A stretch of 7,025 bases of DNA from an uncultured Eubacterium sp. (GTDB taxonomy: Bacteria; Bacillota_A; Clostridia; Lachnospirales; Lachnospiraceae): positions 1 through 7,025 of the forward strand of contig CANTHI010000195.1 of the NCBI GenBank assembly GCA_947653505.1, written 5' to 3'. Numbering within the stretch: position 1 is the first letter of the stretch; every line of letters starts with the position of its first letter. The translations under genes and the position numbers were made by a program. This document shows positions 1-6,195 of this stretch, piece by piece. The notes below the pieces were generated by a model. That model was given only the letters and a program-made list of their open reading frames with translations, had not been told where the DNA came from and made no database searches.

Positions 1-599
1 CGTATCTGGAGCTTCTCGCAGAGAGTCTGTATGGCAATGGCACGTATGAGGATGGTCTGGCCCGTCTGGATGTCAATCCGTATGTACGCTTTTTTTCTAT
101 ATTCGATCCGCTGTTAACGCCAGACAATTGTGGTTATGAAGAATTTGATGAGGCTTTGTCGGATATGATTCTGCATGCGCTGGCAGACCTGGATATTAAG
201 ATGGGAATGTGCCGGTATGATTTTCAGCTGAATCTGCTGGTGCGGGATCTGGAGCGGGGAGTGTATGGAGGGCTTTCTCAGCTGGAGGTATTTAACAGGA
301 TGGAAAAAAGGACCCTCGCGGAATGGCTGCTTCGTTTTTACCATACCGCCGATGGATCAGACAGCCTGTCAGGTGCTGTCCATGCGCTGCTGCCAGTTTG
401 TGAGATTTATATGCGGGAAGGGGAAGAGTTTGTGTTTTATATGCGGCAGCCCTGGGATGAGACCGGGGAAAAGAAAATCCGGTTTTTAATCCGGCTGTTC
501 CTTCCGCTTTCCTGCTCCTGTACGATTCACTGGACGCAGACATACGGTGTGCTCGGGTACGAAGAGACGATGCAGATGGAGGATTTTATTCTTGCATGA
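1..599 (+). CDS. C-terminal part of an unrecognised protein, likely injection-system component
   Basis: The reading frame is open from position 3 to the TGA at 597-599, giving about 198 residues with no start in the window, so the 5' end lies upstream. An internal ATG at 156 is in frame, but the sequence before it (YLELLAESLYGNGTYEDG, then NPYVRFFSIFDPLL) reads as normal coding sequence, so 156 is not the likely start. The protein is soluble-looking, rich in aromatic and acidic residues, with no signal peptide or membrane segment. The C-terminal third (IRFLIRLFLPLSCSCTIHW, then YGVLGYEETMQMEDFIL) looks beta-rich. I do not recognise the family. Its place directly upstream of an Hsp70-like gene and a DUF4280/VgrG pair suggests a baseplate or tail-associated part of a contractile injection system; that is inference from context only. 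The coding call itself is strong. Confidence 0.85.
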   Translation, partial: YLELLAESLYGNGTYEDGLARLDVNPYVRFFSIFDPLLTPDNCGYEEFDEALSDMILHALADLDIKMGMCRYDFQLNLLVRDLERGVYGGLSQLEVFNRMEKRTLAEWLLRFYHTADGSDSLSGAVHALLPVCEIYMREGEEFVFYMRQPWDETGEKKIRFLIRLFLPLSCSCTIHWTQTYGVLGYEETMQMEDFILA

Positions 600-607
600 T
601 GTCAGCT

Positions 608-667
608 GCCTGTCAGCATGATAACGGAAGAGCATATAATGCCGCCTGTCAGCATGATAACGGAAGA
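608..667 (+). repeat. Two-copy 24-nt direct repeat, 36-nt period
   Basis: Positions 608-631 and 644-667 are identical over 24 nt (each begins GCCTGTCAGCATG and ends GGAAGA), separated by 12 nt. The repeat fills most of the 83-nt gap between the first gene and the Hsp70-like gene. Each copy ends in a GGAAG that could act as a weak Shine-Dalgarno. The first precedes an ATG at 639 that opens a 25-codon frame overlapping the start of the next gene; the second precedes the GTG at 674. Two copies are too few, and the spacer too short, for a CRISPR array. It looks like a simple local tandem duplication. Confidence 0.9.
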
Positions 668-716
668 TAAGGGGTGTGTCCCATGCAGTATGAGACTTAT
701 AAACTGGGAAAACTGA
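639..716 (+). other. Possible 25-codon overlapping upstream ORF
   Basis: An ATG at 639 follows GGAAG (626-630) by 8 nt and opens a frame of 25 codons ending at TGA 714-716, 31 nt inside the Hsp70-like gene. It begins MPPVSMITEDKG. It has no recognisable domain and exists only because of the 24-nt duplication, so it is more likely a leader or decoy frame than a functional peptide. It could lower or couple translation of the downstream gene. Whether it is translated cannot be told from sequence. Confidence 0.25.
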
Positions 717-3283
717 AAAAAAATCCAATCCGCCGTCTGTATACCCTCGAGGAACTGGAAGCGTTTGAGCTGCCGAGACTGCGGGAAATCTGCAGGGCAG
801 AAAACATCAAGCCTCCTACGATGGAGATGTTTCATCAGAAAGAAGAGCTGGCCGCGCTGTTATACCGGTATCTTGGAATCGTGAGAAAGCCGGGGATCGC
901 TGTTTATGAACCAGAAGGCTGCAGGCGTCTGGAGCAGGCGTTTGAAAAGACAGGAAGCGGCCGGATGGGCGGGATCGAAGTGCCTGCACGCATGGAGCTG
1001 TATCAGGATCAGACATCCCTGAATGAAAAAGAATCTCCTTATCTGGCAGTCACAGGGCAGGAGCTGGGAAGCTATGCGTTTTTAGAGGATGAGACACAGC
1101 AGATACAGGCTGTTCTGATGCTGACCGCGGTCAGTAAAGGACGGTATCAGATGCGTCTGGACAGAGAACGTATTTCTCCTGGGATACCAGCCGGCCGGTT
1201 CCATCAGTGGGCGCTGCTGTTTCTGGAGCCAGCTTACGTGGAGGAGGCAGTCCGCTGTTACCAGGGCACAGAGCGGAAAAAAACAATGCTGCCTTATATC
1301 CGGATTCCGCTTCCGGAAGTCTGGGTGAAAGAAGTGCCGGAGTCTGCGGAGCCGCTGATTATCGACTATGGGACTTCTTTCACGACGGCAGGGACCTGCT
1401 CCGGTTATCGCAAGGCAGGCGCTGCAGCGGGAGAACGGATTTGCTTTCCGGCAGTCTCCGACTGTACATGGAGGCAGCAGGGCGCCTGTACCCGCTGCTG
1501 TATCAGTCCGAGTGTGCTGGCGGTAAAAGATTGCAGTGACGCAGTCCCGGAGCACATGACGTTTTTGTATGGGCAGGAAGCCGTGCAGGAGGAAAAAAAC
1601 AGGGGATATATGGCGCGCAACAGTATTTTTTATGATATGAAGCGCTGGGCCGGACGGTATCAGGAGCGTATCCAGGTCTCAGATTTCGAAGGCAATACGT
1701 GTGAAGTGGAGCGCCTGTTTTTAATACGGGCGTATTTATTATATATTATTGATCGTGCACAGCAGCAGAACAGGGTCCGGTATCCAAGACTCTGTTTCAC
1801 CTGTCCGGTCAAGCAGAAAGCGCTTACCCTGCGCATGTATCAGCAGGCGCTGCCGGAATATGAGGTGCTGACAAAAAATATTACGGACGAGGCAGTCGCC
1901 GTCGCATATCATTTTCTGGAGCAGGGGATACGGAAGCTGGACTATGAAGACGGAGTAGCCAAAAAGATGCTCATTCTGGACTGTGGCGGAGGAACGAGTG
2001 ATATGGTCAGCTGCCATTACAGGATTACAAACGAAGGGATCACCAGCCGGCTGGAGCTGCATGTCACGTATACCCACGGGGATACGAATTTTGGCGGAAA
2101 CCAGCTGACGTGGCGGATGATGCAGTATCTGAAAATCCGGCTGGCAGAGTCCGTCCTGCGAAAAGAGCCGGCCGGAATGGATGCGCTGTTTCCGGACGTT
2201 CTGGCACAGATTTATGAAAAGGTAGACGCATACGGTGTCGAAAAAGCATATGAAACGTTTGACGACAGATATCAGCAGGCTGAAGCGCTGATACCGACGC
2301 GTTTCGCGGATTATCAGAATCAGCCGGAGCATCTGTTTTTAAAAGTCCGGAGCAATTATTACTTTTTATGGAATCTGGCGGAAACTGTGAAAAAAAAGCT
2401 GTATGTCCAGCCGGGAGTCTGCCGGATTGCACTCCGGCCGCTGTTTTTGGATTTTACACCGTATGGCTGCTTTGAAGACTTTCATCTGTTTCTGAAAAGA
2501 GGACAGGGAGGCTGGGAGACCCGTACGCTTTGTCCGGAGCTTGTGATCGAAAAAGAGGAGGTTAATCTGCTGCTAAAGCCGGATATCTACGGCTTTTTGA
2601 AAAATTTTATCGAGCCGTGGTATGAAAGCGGCAGGCTGATGGATATGGACCGGATTATCCTGTCCGGACAGAGCAGCAGGATCGGGCTGTTTCGGGAAGT
2701 GATGAAAGAATATGTGGCCGGGCGCAAGGCAAGGACAGGCGGGGACACCGGATGCGAACGGAAGTTTTTATGTATGGATGGAGCGATGGCCTATCAGCAG
2801 GACTGCAGGACTGGCAGGATCCGTACGGCAATCAGCTACGAACCAGCCAGAGCGCCGTATTCCCTTACGGCAGAGGATTATGAGATGGCCGGGCGGCAGA
2901 AAACGCTGCTGGAAAAGGGAACGCCGATGGGTGAGGTGTATGGATTTTTGTCAAGGCCGACAGGTACGGAGGAGGTTTTGTTTCACTTAAAGGACGGGAT
3001 GGAAAAAGAAGTAGCCTGCATCCCGTATCCGGTGCAGACAGAGGGCAGGGTAGAAACCGGATACGGGGAGCTGCTGTCCGGATATCCATTTATCCGGCAG
3101 GAAGATCTGGACAGTATGCGAAACGGGGAACTGCGGATGTTTATTTACGGGGATTATGAAAACTGGGGCTTTTCGGTACTGGAAACGGCCAGGGAAGCAA
3201 ACAGGCTGTATACCCGTCCGCCCGGCTTTGTACCATTTGAGCCGGGAGCATGGGAGACGGATTTTTTTGACGGGAGGCATTAA
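683..3283 (+). CDS. Hsp70/actin-fold ATPase-like protein of an injection-system locus
   Basis: An 866-residue protein from the ATG at 683, chosen because AAGGGG (669-674) sits 8 nt upstream; a GTG at 674 would add three residues and is the alternative. Hsp70-type nucleotide-binding motifs appear in order: phosphate-1 IDYGTS (227-232, Asp228); NSIFYDMKRWAGR, resembling Hsp70 NTVFDAKRLIGR, with Lys320 at the catalytic lysine position; connect-1-like TDEAVAVAYHF around Glu403; phosphate-2 LDCGGGTSD (432-440, Asp433, Thr438); and adenosine motif LSGQSSRIG (660-668). Family knowledge predicts ATP binding and perhaps hydrolysis. Residues 1-226 are extra and include a SAP/Rho-N-like segment (about 19-65). 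A cysteine-rich insert follows phosphate-1 (Cys261, 269, 272, 273). After about residue 690 comes a beta-rich tail unlike a canonical substrate-binding domain plus lid. There is no signal peptide or membrane segment, so it should be cytosolic. Its place ahead of the spike genes suggests an assembly, loading or regulatory ATPase; that role is inference. The Hsp70-fold call is firm, the biological role open. Confidence 0.88.
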   Translation: MQYETYKLGKLKKNPIRRLYTLEELEAFELPRLREICRAENIKPPTMEMFHQKEELAALLYRYLGIVRKPGIAVYEPEGCRRLEQAFEKTGSGRMGGIEVPARMELYQDQTSLNEKESPYLAVTGQELGSYAFLEDETQQIQAVLMLTAVSKGRYQMRLDRERISPGIPAGRFHQWALLFLEPAYVEEAVRCYQGTERKKTMLPYIRIPLPEVWVKEVPESAEPLIIDYGTSFTTAGTCSGYRKAGAAAGERICFPAVSDCTWRQQGACTRCCISPSVLAVKDCSDAVPEHMTFLYGQEAVQEEKNRGYMARNSIFYDMKRWAGRYQERIQVSDFEGNTCEVERLFLIRAYLLYIIDRAQQQNRVRYPRLCFTCPVKQKALTLRMYQQALPEYEVLTKNITDEAVAVAYHFLEQGIRKLDYEDGVAKKMLILDCGGGTSDMVSCHYRITNEGITSRLELHVTYTHGDTNFGGNQLTWRMMQYLKIRLAESVLRKEPAGMDALFPDVLAQIYEKVDAYGVEKAYETFDDRYQQAEALIPTRFADYQNQPEHLFLKVRSNYYFLWNLAETVKKKLYVQPGVCRIALRPLFLDFTPYGCFEDFHLFLKRGQGGWETRTLCPELVIEKEEVNLLLKPDIYGFLKNFIEPWYESGRLMDMDRIILSGQSSRIGLFREVMKEYVAGRKARTGGDTGCERKFLCMDGAMAYQQDCRTGRIRTAISYEPARAPYSLTAEDYEMAGRQKTLLEKGTPMGEVYGFLSRPTGTEEVLFHLKDGMEKEVACIPYPVQTEGRVETGYGELLSGYPFIRQEDLDSMRNGELRMFIYGDYENWGFSVLETAREANRLYTRPPGFVPFEPGAWETDFFDGRH
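3272..3277 (+). promoter_or_regulatory. Shine-Dalgarno inside the end of the Hsp70-like gene
   Basis: GGGAGG lies in the last codons of the upstream gene, 8 nt before the ATG at 3286. The upstream stop (3281-3283) and this ATG are 2 nt apart, so ribosomes finishing the first gene can reinitiate directly. This supports translational coupling and fixes the start of the 258-residue gene. Confidence 0.8.
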
Positions 3284-3285
3284 AG

Positions 3286-4062
3286 ATGCAGAATTATGCA
3301 GAGCCGCTGTTTCAAAAGGGCAGGGTACTCAAAAGGGAAAGTCTGGAGGCGCTGCGGAATTTTCCGGCCGGACTGGCCAGACTGGGACTATCAGACTGGG
3401 CGGATGGCATTCTGTATGGATTTGACATTACCTATGAGGCGGATAAGCAGGAACCAGAGCACGCAGCTGTCGTCATAGGTGCCGGTGCGGTATGGTATCA
3501 GGGGCAGGTCGTGCTGACAGAGCGGGAGACGATACCGTTTCGTGCGTATGAGCAGCAGATTACCGCCTGCTTAAGGCTGCATCCGGCTGTGAATACGGAA
3601 GACTTTTATGTCCGCCCGCTGGAGCTGCGGCTGAAAAATGCAGAACCGTCCGGCAATGAGATGGAACTTGGCAGATTCCGCCTTTCCGAAGGTGCACGTC
3701 TTCGGAAAGATTACCGGGATCTGCGGGACTGCCGTACCACGTACAATACCCTCGATATCACGCAGATGCCATATGCTGGACCGGACGGAGTTACCGTATC
3801 ACCGGTGCTGATGCGGATGTTTGCGCGTATGGTGCTCGCGCAGACAGATGCCGCGCAGATGGATGTTCCATTTGCCCTGCTTTGCCTGAATGAGACGCCG
3901 GTTGCGAGGGAATGTCTGCTGCGGTATATCTGCCGCAGACTCGGCGAGCCGTTCCGCGAGCTTTCGCACAACGAGATTTATGAAAGACTGGTACGGATTG
4001 CCGGAGCCGGAGGCCGCGGCGCGGACCGCCAGAGAAGTACGCAGGGACCGGCAGTGTTTTAA
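3286..4062 (+). CDS. Unrecognised 258-residue protein, probable baseplate/tail-associated component
   Basis: The start at 3286 is fixed by GGGAGG 8 nt upstream and by its position 2 nt after the previous stop. The N-terminal part reads LFQKGRVLKRESLEALRNF (helix), then DGILYGFDITYE and VVIGAGAVWYQGQVVL. This beta pattern, with a 'GILxGf...v.xGxxxYxG' flow, resembles the N-terminal adaptor segments of phage tail and contractile-particle proteins; the resemblance is weak and unverified. The middle (about 85-160) is mixed, and the C-terminal third is helical (VLMRMFARMVLAQTDAAQM, then CLLRYICRRLGEPFREL), ending in a basic, glycine-rich tail (GAGGRGADRQRSTQG). There is no signal peptide or membrane span. 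Coupling to the Hsp70-like gene implies matched synthesis and perhaps physical partnership, for instance as its client or adaptor. The function is not known to me. Confidence 0.88.
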   Translation: MQNYAEPLFQKGRVLKRESLEALRNFPAGLARLGLSDWADGILYGFDITYEADKQEPEHAAVVIGAGAVWYQGQVVLTERETIPFRAYEQQITACLRLHPAVNTEDFYVRPLELRLKNAEPSGNEMELGRFRLSEGARLRKDYRDLRDCRTTYNTLDITQMPYAGPDGVTVSPVLMRMFARMVLAQTDAAQMDVPFALLCLNETPVARECLLRYICRRLGEPFRELSHNEIYERLVRIAGAGGRGADRQRSTQGPAVF

Positions 4063-4067
4063 TGAAC

Positions 4068-4131
4068 CTGAGCGTAAAAGGAGGCCGTTATGGGACAATC
4101 TGAGTGTAAAAGGAGGCCGTTATGGGACAAT
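4068..4131 (+). repeat. 32-nt tandem duplication of the DUF4280 translation-start region
   Basis: Positions 4068-4099 and 4100-4131 are adjacent copies that differ at one base (C4073 versus T4105). Each contains AAAAGGAGG, a 5-nt spacer and ATGGGACAAT, so both the Shine-Dalgarno and the first codons of the downstream gene are present twice. The copy next to the body of the gene (ATG 4122) opens the full DUF4280 frame; the upstream copy (ATG 4090) is out of frame with it because 32 is not a multiple of three. The near identity suggests a fairly recent duplication or active maintenance. Confidence 0.95.
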
Positions 4132-4143
4132 CTTATGTGGTAA
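4090..4143 (+). other. Decoy 17-codon ORF from the duplicated start
   Basis: The upstream copy of the start region has the same consensus-strength Shine-Dalgarno (4076-4084) and ATG (4090) as the real gene. Its frame runs 17 codons (MGQSECKRRPLWDNLMW) and stops at TAA 4141-4143, which is 19 nt past the true ATG at 4122. It has no domain and is unlikely to be a functional peptide. By competing for initiation it could set the output of the DUF4280 gene. Translation is plausible from the site but not demonstrated. Confidence 0.4.
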
Positions 4144-4445
4144 ATGGCGCGAAGGTAAGCTGTACAATGGGGACAGTGGATGCTCCGCTGCGGACGACTC
4201 CGGGCAGACGTGTAAAACTGCGCGGACAGGACCGGGCAAACATCGGAGACTGCAAACCACTGATCAACGTCGGGCCGTTCGGAGTATGTAAAATGACGCA
4301 TTTGCCATGTGTACCAGCATGTGCGTTGTGGCTGAATGGAAAAATGAATGTACTGGTGCAGGGGCTTCCGGCGCTGGTTGATCAGTCGGTTGCAATCTGC
4401 CCGGTTGGAGCGGGGATTTTAAAGATTAAAGATGACGGACAGTAA
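4122..4445 (+). CDS. DUF4280 PAAR-like spike-tip protein
   Basis: A 107-residue protein with a strong AAAAGGAGG 5 nt before ATG 4122. It has the DUF4280 pattern: an N-terminal GAKVSCTMGT, then GDCKPLINVGPFGVCKMTH, a central CVPAC, VLVQGLPALVDQSVAICPV, and a short GILKI beta end. Six cysteines (14, 44, 56, 63, 67, 93) and His60 are placed to support a metal site or disulfides, as in PAAR-type tips. DUF4280 proteins are PAAR-like caps that sharpen the VgrG trimer in contractile injection systems, and this gene lies directly before a VgrG-like gene. The whole protein is the tip domain: there is no N- or C-terminal toxin extension, so it is a structural cap rather than an evolved effector. Its start region is tandemly duplicated, which may limit its synthesis. 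The family call is confident; the one-per-particle stoichiometry is knowledge of PAAR proteins, not visible here. Confidence 0.93.
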   Translation: MGQSYVVNGAKVSCTMGTVDAPLRTTPGRRVKLRGQDRANIGDCKPLINVGPFGVCKMTHLPCVPACALWLNGKMNVLVQGLPALVDQSVAICPVGAGILKIKDDGQ

Positions 4446-4450
4446 ACGTA

Positions 4451-4495
4451 AGGAACGGACAGGCAAATGGTTTCGGCTATTTGTATACGGTTCCT
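4451..4495 (+). other. Intergenic RNA stem-loop between DUF4280 and VgrG genes
   Basis: An outer stem pairs AGGAAC (4451-4456) with GTTCCT (4490-4495). An inner stem pairs 4464-4471 with 4476-4483, eight pairs including two G-U, closed on a TTCG loop (4472-4475). No T-run follows, so it does not look like an intrinsic terminator. In a polycistronic mRNA such a structure could protect a processed 3' end or set the ratio of tip to spike protein; that role is inference. Confidence 0.5.
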
Positions 4496-4536
4496 GAATC
4501 AAGCAGGTATGGATACAGGGAAAGGCGGGTGCGTTT

Positions 4537-6195
4537 ATGGAACTGCAGGAGGTTGGAAGATACAGCGTGGAGCCATTTGCTCTGGAGAGAATTTTGGAGC
4601 TGGAATATGTAAAAAAAATCAATGAGCATGCAAGGCTCTATGTCCGTGGTGTGTTAAAAGAAGGGGAAGAAGACAGCCTGATCGGGCAGCAGTGGGATTC
4701 CCAGACGATAAAACTTACAGAAGCAGGAAAGATTCTGTTTTGCGGGGTGGCAGCTGATGTAGGCGTGATCTGTGAAAATGGGGTATACTATCTGGAAGCC
4801 GAAGCTGTCTCTTATACGATAAAGATGGACCAGACGGAAAAGAAACGTTCGTTTCAGGAAAAAGGCCGCAGCTATCAAAGCATCGTAAATGAGATCACAG
4901 GAGAATACGCTGGAACGGCAAAATGCGTGGCGCCGGATCATCAGATCGAAAATCTGCTGCTGCAGTACCGGGAGACAGACTGGGAGTTTTTAAAGCGGCT
5001 GGCATCCCACAGCAATAGTGTACTGGTGCCGGATCCGACACAGGAAAAGCCCGCGTTTTCCTTTGGACTGGCAGATGGAAAGTCTTATTCCGAAGAGACC
5101 GGCAAGTCTGATTTTTCCGTCCGCAAAAAGGTATCCCGTTTCCGGAAGCTGTCACAGAGCAGGGAGATCTCCTTTCAGGAGCAGGACGCGGCAGAATATA
5201 CGATCCGCACAGAATTTGCAGCGCTTGAAATCGGCGATCAGGTGACAATCAGGGGAAAGAGTCTGTATGTCAGGCAGGTCAGTCTGCGTCTGAAAGGCTC
5301 CGTACTGCTGTGTACCTGTAGTGCCACGACAAAATCAGGCATAGCGGCAGCCAGAGCCTGTCATCCATATATCAGCGGTCTTACGCTGGATGGAAAAGTC
5401 TTAAAAGCGATTCATGACACGGTAAAAGTCCATCTTTCCATTGATCAGACACAGGACGAAGGGAAAGCATATCCATTTCCATACGCAACCGGCTACTCCG
5501 CAGAAGGGCATACCGGCTGGTATGTAATGCCGGAGGAGGGAGATACGGTACAGATTATCTTTCCGACAGAGGATGAAAATCAGGCATATGCCGTACAGTC
5601 TATCCGGCAGGAAGATACAGAAAAGATGGAAGATCCGGGTGTCAAATATTTGCGGACACCGGACGGGAAGGAAATCAAGCTGGATCACGAAGAAATACTG
5701 ATCACGGCAAATGACGGAATCACCCTGATCCGGATACATGAAAAAACAGGCGTGGACGTGTTTACCGACAAAGAGGTAAAGATTATCAGCGATGGAAATA
5801 TTACCGTAGAAAGCGGAGATAATATCTCCATGACAAGTAAAAATGATTTCAGTATTTATGCGGGAAAAAATCTGCAGGTAACAGCAGAGGATTCGATTAC
5901 AATCACAAATAAGGAAAATAATATCCATACAACTCCGGATGACGGTATCAGTATCTCGGCAAAAAAACCAGTCAGGATCTTCAGCGGGGACACGATGGAG
6001 ATTGCTAGTGAAAAGAAGTTTACGGCAGGTTCCAATGATGATATGGCTCTTTCTGCTTCCAAAAATCTCTCAGCCTCATCCGGCAAAAAGATGTCGCTGT
6101 CCGCGTCTGGTTCTTTGGAAGAATCCTGCAGCGGCAGTTCGATCAAAATGGATGGGAATATCAATATGAAGGCTACGCTGATCAAAGAAAATTAA
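4537..6195 (+). CDS. VgrG / phage late-control D family spike protein
   Basis: A 552-residue protein; GGCGGG (4524-4529) lies 7 nt before ATG 4537. Residues 1 to about 260 match the gp27/late-control D fold, with the family hallmarks RSFQ (104-107), SYQSIVNEI and LLLQYRETDWEFLKRLASH (about 140-158). Residues about 276-357 form the gp5-like OB domain (HPYISG, WYVMPEEGDTVQIIFP, AVQSIR). From about 370 onward is a needle. Octads of the form xxxPhixPhixx run six times from 411 to 458, are broken by one extra residue at 459, and continue nine times from 460 to 531, ending in a low-complexity Ser/Lys tail. By family knowledge it trimerises into the central spike and carries the PAAR-like tip encoded just upstream. 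The protein ends with IKMDGNINMKA and has no effector domain. The gene is the last of the cluster. In an apparent monoderm an extracellular contractile system is more likely than a classical T6SS, but the sequence here cannot settle that. Confidence 0.94.
   Translation: MELQEVGRYSVEPFALERILELEYVKKINEHARLYVRGVLKEGEEDSLIGQQWDSQTIKLTEAGKILFCGVAADVGVICENGVYYLEAEAVSYTIKMDQTEKKRSFQEKGRSYQSIVNEITGEYAGTAKCVAPDHQIENLLLQYRETDWEFLKRLASHSNSVLVPDPTQEKPAFSFGLADGKSYSEETGKSDFSVRKKVSRFRKLSQSREISFQEQDAAEYTIRTEFAALEIGDQVTIRGKSLYVRQVSLRLKGSVLLCTCSATTKSGIAAARACHPYISGLTLDGKVLKAIHDTVKVHLSIDQTQDEGKAYPFPYATGYSAEGHTGWYVMPEEGDTVQIIFPTEDENQAYAVQSIRQEDTEKMEDPGVKYLRTPDGKEIKLDHEEILITANDGITLIRIHEKTGVDVFTDKEVKIISDGNITVESGDNISMTSKNDFSIYAGKNLQVTAEDSITITNKENNIHTTPDDGISISAKKPVRIFSGDTMEIASEKKFTAGSNDDMALSASKNLSASSGKKMSLSASGSLEESCSGSSIKMDGNINMKATLIKEN

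Noticed and set aside
156..599. ATG at 156 as start of the first gene
   Set aside because: The frame stays open and protein-like to the left edge of the window, so the true start is upstream.
608..667. CRISPR-like direct repeats
   Set aside because: Only two copies with a 12-nt spacer; no array and no cas genes. A local tandem duplication explains it.
1082..1555. Long minus-strand reading frame (157 codons) inside the ATPase gene
   Set aside because: Lies wholly antisense to a gene with clear Hsp70 motifs in frame; its translation is rich in Arg, Cys and His and has no domain.
1739..2332. Minus-strand reading frame of 197 codons inside the ATPase gene
   Set aside because: Antisense to the phosphate-2 region of a well-supported gene; low-quality translation with no ribosome site recognised.
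3890..4291. Plus-strand reading frame spanning the 258-residue gene's end and the DUF4280 start
   Set aside because: Different frame from both genes; its Arg-rich translation crosses the duplicated leader and matches no family.
4451..4495. Intrinsic terminator between DUF4280 and VgrG
   Set aside because: The stem is reasonable but no T-run follows on the plus strand, and the spike gene just downstream is expected to be co-transcribed.
5401..5928. Minus-strand reading frame of 175 codons within VgrG
   Set aside because: Antisense to the OB and needle regions, whose plus-strand repeat pattern is clearly real; the hydrophobic translation is a by-product of the beta-repeat codons.
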